Below are positions 1-7,713 of a stretch of DNA of 39,942 bases, piece after piece. The notes under the pieces were generated by a model. It searched no databases and had not been told where the DNA came from. It saw only the letters and a list, made by a program, of their open reading frames with translations. Source of the DNA: Hyphomicrobiales bacterium. Lineage in GTDB: Bacteria; Pseudomonadota; Alphaproteobacteria; Rhizobiales; Beijerinckiaceae. The position numbers were made by a program, and so were the translations under genes. The number at the start of each line of letters is the position of its first letter. The stretch's first letter is position 1. The stretch is from the NCBI GenBank assembly GCA_947455725.1, contig CANGPL010000022.1, positions 1-39,942 of the forward strand, given 5' to 3'.

Positions 1-110
1 AGGAGGCGCAGCATCACGCAACAAAATGGCTCTGGACATATAACAACGAACGCCCCAACATGGGCATTGGCGGAATAACACCCGCTCAGAAACTGAAATT
101 GGCCGCCTAA
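1..110 (+). CDS. IS3-family transposase OrfB, C-terminal fragment (cut by window edge)
   Basis: An open frame runs in from the window edge (first full codon at 3) to TAA at 108-110. It encodes about 35 residues including WLWTYNNERPNMGIGGITPA, the typical C-terminal end of the DDE integrase-type OrfB of IS3-family elements (YNxxRPH/N followed by a short basic tail). The upstream catalytic part lies outside the window, so intactness cannot be judged. The gene sits against the IS right end and next to a broken IS30 transposase on the opposite strand. Family assignment is firm; subgroup is not. Confidence 0.8.
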   Translation, partial: EAQHHATKWLWTYNNERPNMGIGGITPAQKLKLAA

Positions 111-149
111 GTTCTACTAATGAGTCCCGTCAAAAACGGGGGGATTACC
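1..149 (+). mobile_element. Right end of an IS3-family insertion sequence
   Basis: After the transposase stop at 110 there are about 39 noncoding bases that include a small inverted repeat (CCCGT at 126-130, ACGGG at 136-140) followed by GGGGATTACC. Homology to an IS30 transposase on the minus strand begins immediately afterwards, around 150. This places the IS3 right end at about 149, inside the IS30 gene. The left end is outside the window, so terminal repeats and target duplication cannot be tested here. Confidence 0.55.
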
Positions 150-436
150 GTTGATCAAGGTTGCATTCAGCTCTCCACGCGGTAAGACGTAGATATATTG
201 GTAAATCGTCTCGGTGGAATTGCGCATCATTATGGCGTCGGTATAATCCATCCGCAACGGTCTGACGATCTTATCGGGCGGCCATTCCCCCATTGAGCCT
301 CAACACACATATCGCCATAACTATGTGTGTTCCCGAAGAGCTTTTTCATGACCCCACGTCGACGCACCATCCGTTTCTGAGCTTTCCGATCAGAATAACA
401 ATATCGATACGCATATCGAACATAATTATTCTTCAC
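150..436 (-). pseudogene. IS30-family transposase, broken N-terminal/central part
   Basis: Read on the minus strand, 436 down to 230 gives a 68-residue open frame. From about 290 downward a different frame gives WPPDKIVRPLRMDY and then ETIYQYIYVLPRGELNATLI, the conserved central block of IS30-family transposases (WSPEQIAxRLxxDYP...ETIYxYIYxxxRGEL). A frameshift near 275-295 separates the two parts. The sequence stops abruptly at about 150, where the IS3 end begins, so the element looks interrupted by IS3. The catalytic C-terminal part is not here; an equivalent C-terminal fragment in the same orientation lies at 30373-30727. Not functional as it stands. Confidence 0.7.
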
Positions 437-724
437 TTATCTTAAACCGTAGAAGATGGGCGATCTATCTGCCGAGCCAGCTCATAGAAGGATAAACTTG
501 CCGCCAACCTACTGTCGACGGTTTCTCTATCCTCAAGACTGCAGCGACTATATTGCTTCTGTTTCATGCAGAGCCTATATTTGACGCTGTGTGCGAGATT
601 CCTGAAACCGCTAAAATATAAATTTTAAGTATATGCTCTTTATCGCTCATTCTTTATAGTCTTGAAATCAGTTTAAGTGAGTTATAAATAGCTCATCGTG
701 GATTGTAGAAAGGGTCATTTTAAG

Positions 725-2635
725 ATGAAATATTTCGCCCGCATAGATCTTTCGGTAGAGAACAACTCTCACACTCGGGCTTTTAATTTTATTAAATCGT
801 TTGCAGGTGGCAAGTGTTTAAGGGTTCTTGAAGTCGGTTGTTCTGGTGGATATTTTGGTAAGGCCTTAGTAGACGATGGTCATTATGTCGTCGGCGTCGA
901 GCCGGATGAGGAATCTTTTAATCATGCTTCTGGATTGCTGAACGAAACTTATAATGGCTTTCTTGATGATTTTTTTGATAATTATTCTAGCGGCAAGTTC
1001 GATATAATAACTTTTGGTGATGTTCTAGAGCATCTCGTCGATCCAACGGCAGCATTAGTGAGATCTGCAAAATTTCTGGCGCCGAATGGAGCGATTGTCG
1101 CCTCCGTTCCCAATGTTGCTCACTCATCTGTTAGGGCTATGTTATTGGAGGGTCGTTGGGATTATTCAGATTTGGGATTGCTTGATCGGACTCATCTTAG
1201 GTTCTTTACTCGTTCGTCGCTCATTGATATGTTTTCTGACGCTTCTTTTTCCGTTTTAGACGTTAAGCCGATAAAGCTAACGGGAAAAGAAGTAGATGTA
1301 ATGGTTAAGATGAAACTTAAGCCTCATTTGTTGGACCTTGTAGAAGACCAGGCATTGGATGGCAGGTTTGAAGATTTTCAATACGTTTTGATTGCAAAGC
1401 CAGTTGATAATATCGATGAGGCTTATAGATCTAATTATAATATTAAAATGTTGCCATTTGAAGGTTTACGAGTTGCCGGCCTACTTCCCGATACTGCTTC
1501 TACGTTAGCTGAATTAAGATTCAAAATTCCATTACAGTTATGGTCTGAGAGTCAGGGAGCTGAAATTCAATTTCATAATCTTTATAAACTCAATAATGAC
1601 TTATTGGCATGGGGCGACATTTTTATAATGCATAGAACTGCCGACCAATACACATTAAACATTATTGATATTATACATAAGTTAGGCAAAAAAGTAATAT
1701 TTGATATGGATGATTTACTTACTGAAATTCCCGAGTTTTTGAGTCACCATGTTCAATCAAGAGAAAATACAAATTTTTTAATCAAAGCGATAGAATCCGC
1801 TGATATTTTAACGGCAACTACACAACAACTTCTTGATCATCTGCCTTCGAAGCAAAATTCCGTAATCGTGCCGAATTGCACTGAAGCATTTGGGAAGCCA
1901 ATTAACCACTTTGACGTTCCTAGCAATGAGGTTAATATATTAATCGCTTCATCCGACCTTATTTTAGTAGATTTCTTATTAGAGCCCCTGAGATTAATAC
2001 AAGAAAAATATAACGTTAAATTGCATGTCGTTGGGCCACCGTCCAAAGCTTTCCTAAAGGCTGGGTTAGATGTCAATTGTTATGATAATATGACCTATGG
2101 AAATTTCAGAAAATTTATTCGAGGCATGGATAATTTGATTGGAATTATTCCATTAGATCCATCAATTTTTAGCTCGTGTAAAAGTCCAATTAAATATTTT
2201 GATTATTCGTTGGCTGGCATCCCGATTATTTGTTCAAATGTGTTTCCTTATAAATTGCACGTTAAACAAGATTGGAACGGTGTATTAGTTGATAATCATA
2301 ATGAGGATATATTTCTTGCTTTAGAAAGTTTGGTTGTAGATTTTGAGAAACGGAAATTAATTTCTGAAAATGCGAGAAAGTATAGCGAAGCTGTATCTTC
2401 ATATCAGAATGCAATATCGGCTTGGAATAGCGTTTTTTCCAATTTGACGCCTCAATTAAGTAGTCGATCAAAATTTAAATTGGATGTGTCGTCACTTCAT
2501 ATTAAGAGGCCTAATAAAATTGGGTGGTTTCTGAAGAATTTAGTCAAGGCTTCGTCTTATAAAAAGGCAATTTATATTTTTCGAAGCTATGGTTTAATTG
2601 GCTTATTTAGGTTGGTCATCACCGGTAGAATTTGA
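725..2635 (+). CDS. Methyltransferase-glycosyltransferase fusion protein
   Basis: A 636-residue protein with two enzymatic halves. Residues ~30-200 form a class I SAM-dependent methyltransferase: VLEVGCSGGYFG is motif I, GVEPD the acidic SAM-ribose residue, and ITFGDVLEHLVDP motif IV. Residues ~240-560 resemble a GT-B glycosyltransferase, with VIFDMDDLL mid-domain and SPIKYFDYSLAGIPII near residues 486-501 as the nucleotide-sugar binding region. The C-terminal ~80 residues are basic and unassigned. No signal peptide or clear membrane segment is seen, so a cytoplasmic role in making or capping a surface glycan is inferred. An in-frame GTG lies at 698, but ATG 725 follows AGAAAGGG at about 10 bases and is preferred. 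The gene is much more AT-rich than its neighbours and flanked by decayed IS elements, suggesting lateral acquisition. Substrate unknown. Confidence 0.8.
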   Translation: MKYFARIDLSVENNSHTRAFNFIKSFAGGKCLRVLEVGCSGGYFGKALVDDGHYVVGVEPDEESFNHASGLLNETYNGFLDDFFDNYSSGKFDIITFGDVLEHLVDPTAALVRSAKFLAPNGAIVASVPNVAHSSVRAMLLEGRWDYSDLGLLDRTHLRFFTRSSLIDMFSDASFSVLDVKPIKLTGKEVDVMVKMKLKPHLLDLVEDQALDGRFEDFQYVLIAKPVDNIDEAYRSNYNIKMLPFEGLRVAGLLPDTASTLAELRFKIPLQLWSESQGAEIQFHNLYKLNNDLLAWGDIFIMHRTADQYTLNIIDIIHKLGKKVIFDMDDLLTEIPEFLSHHVQSRENTNFLIKAIESADILTATTQQLLDHLPSKQNSVIVPNCTEAFGKPINHFDVPSNEVNILIASSDLILVDFLLEPLRLIQEKYNVKLHVVGPPSKAFLKAGLDVNCYDNMTYGNFRKFIRGMDNLIGIIPLDPSIFSSCKSPIKYFDYSLAGIPIICSNVFPYKLHVKQDWNGVLVDNHNEDIFLALESLVVDFEKRKLISENARKYSEAVSSYQNAISAWNSVFSNLTPQLSSRSKFKLDVSSLHIKRPNKIGWFLKNLVKASSYKKAIYIFRSYGLIGLFRLVITGRI

Positions 2636-2713
2636 TTTTTAGTGATTTTACATATTAGAAACTAGTTAAGTGATTATTGTGCTTAGAGCTTTGATCAGAG
2701 GCGGAACGTCTTT

Positions 2714-2998
2714 TTGAACATTCCGGTGCGTCCGGATGAGTGGGTGATTGCCTATTTTATGCTGCCAGAGATATTGCTGTCAGCGTGTTCATGTGGGCTT
2801 CACTCGACATTTTATTGTCATGGATTTAATGAGGACGGGTCGTTTATAGAATTTGCTGATATATCGTTGGGGTCAAGAGTGGACTTCGGAAACGGTGTTA
2901 TTTGCCAGTATATGGACCTCTTTCTATTTGATGGTTCGACAAAGATACGCGACAAAATATTGTTGCTCCAAGATCCTTTGCTACGGCTGGCTCCGTAA
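2714..2998 (+). CDS. Small hypothetical ORF, possibly a gene remnant
   Basis: A 94-residue open frame starting at TTG. I recognise no domain. The middle (SLGSRVDFGNGVICQYMDL) has the mixed composition of a real folded protein, but there is no good ribosome site and no ATG near the start. The frame ends just before a decayed IS3 copy whose homology starts near 3050. It could be the tail of a gene cut by IS activity or a chance ORF. It lies 78 bases after the methyltransferase-glycosyltransferase gene on the same strand. Confidence 0.25.
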   Translation: MNIPVRPDEWVIAYFMLPEILLSACSCGLHSTFYCHGFNEDGSFIEFADISLGSRVDFGNGVICQYMDLFLFDGSTKIRDKILLLQDPLLRLAP

Positions 2999-3049
2999 GC
3001 CGTGACAATTGGGATAAGCGTAATTTATGCCTGAATGTTCCATAATGAG

Positions 3050-3321
3050 ATGAAAGGGGAGAACGAGGAGCAGACGAACCTCTACGGAATCAGAGCCTTG
3101 TATTTAAAAAAAAGTCGCGTTGATGGCGACGAATGATGGGAAAGCTATAAGCAGAGCTCGCTGAACAGTTTCATGGTCATCTCAAAAAAATCATTACAGA
3201 GCAGTCGCAGCTTTTTGAACGAGCAGCCTATTTGTTTGGCAAGTAGTAATAGCTCTATCCGTCGACGGTCATTAATGTGAAATCGCTGCATGCCAAGATC
3301 GAGGAGCTTTCGCAATAAAAT
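3050..3321 (+). pseudogene. IS3-family orfA relic (helix-turn-helix transposase subunit)
   Basis: From ATG 3050 the DNA follows a typical IS3-family orfA: a basic N-terminus, then in one frame AELAEQFHGHLKKIITEQSQ (compare the usual xELAxQFxVHPNQIxxWKxQ), FERAAYLFGK, and after several stops VNVKSLHAKIEELSQ (usual VKxLHAKIGxLTLEN). A stop at 3148-3150, three stops at 3244-3252 and another near 3319 interrupt it. No orfB follows: the sequence diverges after about 3320 and an unrelated IS5-type relic begins at 3467. A dead remnant. Confidence 0.7.
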
Positions 3322-3466
3322 GGTTCTTTAGCCAGTGTTCTGAACCGTGTTTTCTATCATCGCGCAGGCTCCGTGCAATGATGCCGGTATGGTTATCTTC
3401 GGGATTATCTTTGTGATCCGTAATAGACTTCGCAAGCGAGATGCGTCTAAAGAATTCCAATGATAA

Positions 3467-4049
3467 AAAACGTTGTATAATCGATTCATGCGCTGGCGGC
3501 GCCTTGTATCTTTTTATAAAATCTTTGCGGTCTTGGTTATAAAGCGCTCCGGCTCCGAACGCTTAGTGATTGGTGCTACCCACCTCAAAGCAAATCGGAC
3601 GACGGCCAGTCAGCTAAGAATGGGATTATTCCCCGACTTATTGGATGCAACAAGGGTAGATTGAACTCGGAGCTTCATGCGGTATGTGATCATTAAATTT
3701 AGCCTTGGTGATGCTGCTTAGTGGAAAAGAGCTGAGTGATTTCGAAGATGCAGATTTCATGCTTGATCAATTTCCAAAAGCAAAAGCGTTGATTGACGAT
3801 AGAGGCTCTGACGTAAACTTGTTCCTCAACGCGATGATGGCACGTGGCATAGCATCCTTCATTGAATCAAAAGTAATCCGAACGATGCCATTGGCTCAAG
3901 ATAAGGTTCTCTATCATCATCGATACTAAACCGAAAACATGTTTGGCGGGTTGAAGGATTATAGACTTATCCTTACTCGATATGATCGATGCGCTCATGT
4001 CGTCATGTTTGCCATCTGCATTGCGGCCACTGCGATCTTTTGGTGCTAA
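3467..4049 (+). pseudogene. IS5-family (IS427-like) transposase relic
   Basis: Three consecutive pieces match the C-terminal two thirds of an IS427-group IS5 transposase. First comes TLYNRFMRWRRL...IGATHLKANRTTASQLRMG (3473-3664), including the DxTHxKAHRTAxSL block in which the first catalytic Asp is changed to Gly. A frameshift then leads to VMLLSGKELSDFEDADFMLD...DDRGSDVNLFLNAM (3705-3929). After an in-frame TAA comes ENMFGGLKDYRLILTRYDRC...IAATAIFW ending at TAA 4047-4049, with the conserved ENxFGxLKDxRRIxTRYDR helix. The N-terminal third is missing. Inactive because of the lost Asp, frameshift, stop and truncation. Confidence 0.85.
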
Positions 4050-4161
4050 TGAATGTTTCCTGGCTTCTAAATTATTTTTCTAAAAACAGCATTTTTATAT
4101 GAAATAATATTAGGGCACCAAATATATCCTTAAGTAATTAAGCCTCTATACGGCCATCAGG

Positions 4162-4190
4162 TTGACATGGTGCGATAGTTTGTACAGTAT
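4162..4190 (+). promoter_or_regulatory. Candidate sigma-70-type promoter of the type I secretion substrate
   Basis: A perfect TTGACA at 4162-4167 is followed after 17 bases by CAGTAT (4185-4190), a weak -10; an alternative TATAAC sits at 4188-4193 with a longer spacer. It lies about 35 bases ahead of the chosen ATG at 4225, just after the IS5-type relic. The -35 match is exact, the -10 is poor. Confidence 0.4.
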
Positions 4191-4224
4191 AACAAGTATT
4201 TTTAAAAAAGAGGAATTCTTAGCT

Positions 4225-7200
4225 ATGGCACTATATACACAGATTTTTAACGTTGCTGCTGGGGCGGTATCGACGACCGGCGCATCTGTTCTTTCGTTGT
4301 CCTATACTCCTTATACCGGGGGTGGAGTGCCAGGCGCGACGGGTACGACGGTGGCGACGGCGGCTGCTACGGCGATTACGGTTCCGACGCTTGACGTTAA
4401 TGGCTCAGTGATTACGTTGGCTAATATTACGGGCGATATGTTGGCTGATATAGATTTGCCGACATCTACAACGTCCGCCTACATGGATTTTGCGCTTGCC
4501 TCGACTTCAAATGACCTCAAAAATCTTGCCAGTGCGACTTCGTATACCGTAGGCACCGTGACTTACAGTGTTGGCGTGCCTGTAAACGGTGTTATGCCCG
4601 CAAATACGGCAACGGCAATGTACTTTTCGGACGCGACATCTGCCCTTGCTGCTGCCAAGGATGCTTTGCTTGCTCCGATCGATCAGGCCGGCGGCAGGAG
4701 TTATATCGATTCGTTCATCGTTGATGGGCGGGCCTATGGGACGGGTCTGACGGCTGTGTCTCCGACCACGACGGGTACTATCGTCGGGACGAACAGCGCT
4801 CGCTTTAATACAATTGATGATTTACAGCAGGGTGGTGATGGTACGACTTTTGAGACAAATCCACTTTGTTCAGTGGGTTTGCTGAAGGTTGTCGGCATCC
4901 TGTCAATGGATCCGGCGATCACGAGCATGTCCGTTTCCGTTATGACGGGCAATATTTCAACCTTGGTTGCAGGTAGCGGCGCAACGACGAAGGTCTATAC
5001 GCCTGTCGGCGTTCAGTTTGCTGCTGATGCCATCGATGCGATTTCAGGCATTGACGGTATCGTGGTTGATGTTCCGCGCGCGACGGCGGGTAACTTTGTA
5101 AGTTTGCCGATTGACAGCGCAACGCTGAGTTTGTTGGGCTCCATTAGTCAAGTGCCGACAATTACTTTGAATGTCGCCGCCTTATTTTCTTCTAACGCTG
5201 CACCGCAGCATATCGCGCTAACGCTTGCGCAAGTCGACGCAATCACCTCAAATGGTATTCAGTTTAATCTTGCCAAGGTGGCTAACGGCACTATCACAGG
5301 TGATCCCGTCGGGTTCCGAGATGTTGTGAACATTCGCGATACGGCAGCAAATATTGCGGCGTTGACGCAGGAGCAGGCGTCGAATCTCCAAAGCTTGCAG
5401 AGTTCTTTTGCAAGCATCAGTTCAGGCGGGCAGCAGGCGGGCGGTTCTGGTCCTGCTCCTACGCCTCATCCGATTGAAATTACGCCGGTGACGGCAACGG
5501 GTACTGTGGACACGACGCCAATTCAGTTGTCGTTCGCTACAGCCTCTACGCTGGCCAATTCGGGCTTCATGATTTCGCTTGCCGCAAATGTTTCAACCAG
5601 TCTAACTGGAGCATTCGGTGTCGTTACAGGCGATGATATTACGCGCCTTGCTAATGCAGGCGTTGATACGATCAGTTTTGATAATACTGCCGGCATTACG
5701 ACCGTTGTATCGGCCACAGGCACGACATCGACTGCAACGCCTGCTCCGGCGCCAGGAACGGTATTGGCGGCGGGCACGACGTTCACACCTTATGCGCCAA
5801 ATTCGCGTCAGGTGATCATCGAGCAGGGAGATCTGCAGGGCCTCTCAAAGGTTGGCGTCGTTGGCCTAAAAGGCAATTCGACCGTTGATGTTGTTGTCAG
5901 CGTTGATGACTCGGCGGGTGGCATTAGCCTGCCATCCAATATCGTCTCAAAACTCGGTATCGATAGAATTACGGCCCAGGATGGGAATCTCGACATCGGT
6001 TTCATGGATGCGCGTAATGCTTTGAAGGCAGGACTTGCATTCGGTAACGCAGGTGACAGTTCCGATGCGACGCTTTGGGTTACACATTCGAATGATCTTG
6101 CAGCGCTTAAATCGCCATTGATCAATTCGTTTGCTGCAAAGGGTATTGACGTTCTGGCCTATGACGCTACGCAAGTGGCGCTTGATCCTCAGGGCAATCC
6201 AATTATGGATCCACGCAGCGGCCATGTTGCAACGGGCTTGGATTTCGAGGGTTCGGCATCGAATTCGAAGAATTTTATCGATATGGTTGCAGCTGCAACA
6301 AAAGCAGGAATGTCGGTGGATTTCTCTTCGCTTCTTGACGATCGCATTGGTCAGGGGGAGGGCGATTATGCCAGCCATGTTGTCCTAGCAGCTTCTTCGC
6401 TTGCTGTGCCGGGTGCAGCTTCCAATTTTGTTACGACCGTGAACGCTATGGGCGATCAGGGCCTTTATATCGGGCGTGCGATCATGGACCAACAGAGTCA
6501 CCAACAAATGGGTGACTTGGCCATTGAGGTTCATACGTCAGGACTTGCGGCTTCGTCGATCGAAGTGTCGGATTTCCGAGCTTCCGAGAACATGGACGTT
6601 TTCGCGAACGAAGCAACGGCTATGTCTCAACTCGGTTCACTCGTGAAGAGTGTTGCTAAAGCAGATGCCCCTGGCATGGCGTTGGTTGATATGACCTCAA
6701 CCTACGATCAAAACGCCAATAAATTTGGTCTATTCGACGCTATTCAATCAATTGAAGATCACTTCAATGACGCAGGCTACAACCCGTCGGTCTCGGCGAT
6801 TGCTTCCGACATGCTGACATTCGGCAAAGCGGTAGCCGGAGCTACAAATCTTTATGCCGACTTCCGCCTGTCTGATGTTGACGCTGCGTTTAGCGCAGAG
6901 GTCAGCCATTATGATGACATTTATAATGAAGGCGATGGGATTTCTAGCGGTGGAACGGCTGCGGTTGAAACGGCGGTAATGACCAATCTTGTCAAGGCCG
7001 GGTTCAAAGGAATGGTAATTGACGATCATGTCCTTAATGATTTTGGGGCGATGGCGATGGGGATTTCCATCAAATCGTCAGCTGCATCGGAGGATCACGA
7101 GTGGAGTGATGCGTCGGTTGTAGCAACTGCATTGAATTTGGCGAGTGATGGCATGGGCGTCTACAATAATGCGCTGTCCTTGTCTCAAGCTGCCCAGAGC

Positions 7201-7629
7201 CTTGATGTGGTTTACGCACTTGATGCATCGGATCTTAGCTCGTCGGTCGGTTTGTCGAAATATGTAATTGGTGCCGACGGAAACGGTATTGGCGAAATCT
7301 ATTCCGTTAACGGTGCAGACCAATTCCAATACTATCTAAAGGATGGTGTTTCCGGTTTTCGTGCCAATGCCAACACGATCGATAAGATCGTAATCAGCAA
7401 TGCGTCTAACGGTGATATGAGCATCGATTTGTCAGAGTTTGGCGTAAATCAGAACAACTTTAGTTCAATGATTGCGCAAGCTGGGAATAAGGAAGATACG
7501 TTCATGCTTCATGCCAACAATGGGAAATATATTTCCATTCAAATTCTTGGCTTGACTGATCACAACCAGTTCACGGCGGCTGATATTCGTGAATTGCCGG
7601 TACATGGCGCCGATACCATTATTGGCTAA
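4225..7629 (+). CDS. Large repetitive secreted protein, probable type I secretion substrate
   Basis: An 1134-residue Ala/Ser/Thr/Val/Gly/Asp-rich protein with almost no cysteine and no N-terminal signal peptide, immediately upstream of an ABC exporter and HlyD adaptor. That makes it the likely cargo, targeted by a C-terminal signal. An open frame reaches back to 4162, but AAGAGGAA precedes ATG 4225, which is chosen. No RTX nonapeptide array is present; only the last residues, GADTIIG, resemble half an RTX unit. Instead there are scattered degenerate units of the type hxxLxxxGhDxIxhD, for example DDITRLANAGVDTISFDN, SNIVSKLGIDRITAQ, INSFAAKGIDVLAYDA and NLVKAGFKGMVIDD. A Pro/Gly/Ser-rich linker lies near residues 400-420. 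Similar architecture is seen in alphaproteobacterial surface-layer or adhesin-like proteins; the exact role is unknown. A strong terminator follows. Confidence 0.75.
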   Translation: MALYTQIFNVAAGAVSTTGASVLSLSYTPYTGGGVPGATGTTVATAAATAITVPTLDVNGSVITLANITGDMLADIDLPTSTTSAYMDFALASTSNDLKNLASATSYTVGTVTYSVGVPVNGVMPANTATAMYFSDATSALAAAKDALLAPIDQAGGRSYIDSFIVDGRAYGTGLTAVSPTTTGTIVGTNSARFNTIDDLQQGGDGTTFETNPLCSVGLLKVVGILSMDPAITSMSVSVMTGNISTLVAGSGATTKVYTPVGVQFAADAIDAISGIDGIVVDVPRATAGNFVSLPIDSATLSLLGSISQVPTITLNVAALFSSNAAPQHIALTLAQVDAITSNGIQFNLAKVANGTITGDPVGFRDVVNIRDTAANIAALTQEQASNLQSLQSSFASISSGGQQAGGSGPAPTPHPIEITPVTATGTVDTTPIQLSFATASTLANSGFMISLAANVSTSLTGAFGVVTGDDITRLANAGVDTISFDNTAGITTVVSATGTTSTATPAPAPGTVLAAGTTFTPYAPNSRQVIIEQGDLQGLSKVGVVGLKGNSTVDVVVSVDDSAGGISLPSNIVSKLGIDRITAQDGNLDIGFMDARNALKAGLAFGNAGDSSDATLWVTHSNDLAALKSPLINSFAAKGIDVLAYDATQVALDPQGNPIMDPRSGHVATGLDFEGSASNSKNFIDMVAAATKAGMSVDFSSLLDDRIGQGEGDYASHVVLAASSLAVPGAASNFVTTVNAMGDQGLYIGRAIMDQQSHQQMGDLAIEVHTSGLAASSIEVSDFRASENMDVFANEATAMSQLGSLVKSVAKADAPGMALVDMTSTYDQNANKFGLFDAIQSIEDHFNDAGYNPSVSAIASDMLTFGKAVAGATNLYADFRLSDVDAAFSAEVSHYDDIYNEGDGISSGGTAAVETAVMTNLVKAGFKGMVIDDHVLNDFGAMAMGISIKSSAASEDHEWSDASVVATALNLASDGMGVYNNALSLSQAAQSLDVVYALDASDLSSSVGLSKYVIGADGNGIGEIYSVNGADQFQYYLKDGVSGFRANANTIDKIVISNASNGDMSIDLSEFGVNQNNFSSMIAQAGNKEDTFMLHANNGKYISIQILGLTDHNQFTAADIRELPVHGADTIIG

Positions 7630-7654
7630 TTTTTGGTCAATGTTTTAAGAAGCG

Positions 7655-7682
7655 GGGGCCAGTCGCAAGCTGGCCCCTTTTT
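7655..7682 (+). terminator. Rho-independent terminator after the secreted-protein gene
   Basis: An 8-bp perfect stem, GGGGCCAG (7655-7662) and CTGGCCCC (7670-7677), has a 7-base loop and is followed by TTTTT. Placed between the cargo gene and the exporter genes, it could let cargo mRNA greatly exceed exporter mRNA, with some read-through. Confidence 0.85.
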
Positions 7683-7713
7683 CGTCGCGGTTTTGTAGAG
7701 TGAGTTCGTTGCG

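Noticed and set aside
3272..3460. 62-residue minus-strand open frame between the IS3 and IS5 relics
   Set aside because: No domain, no ribosome site, and the DNA includes a stretch resembling a dispersed REP-like repeat rather than a gene.
4162..4224. 21 extra N-terminal codons of the large secreted-protein frame (TTG start)
   Set aside because: The TTG overlaps the TTGACA promoter-like hexamer and has no ribosome site; ATG 4225 has one.
5947..6378. 143-residue minus-strand open frame within the secreted-protein gene
   Set aside because: Antisense shadow produced by the codon bias of the repetitive gene; no ribosome site or domain.
4225..7629. RTX calcium-binding toxin
   Set aside because: No GGxGxDxxx array anywhere; only a terminal GADTIIG fragment.
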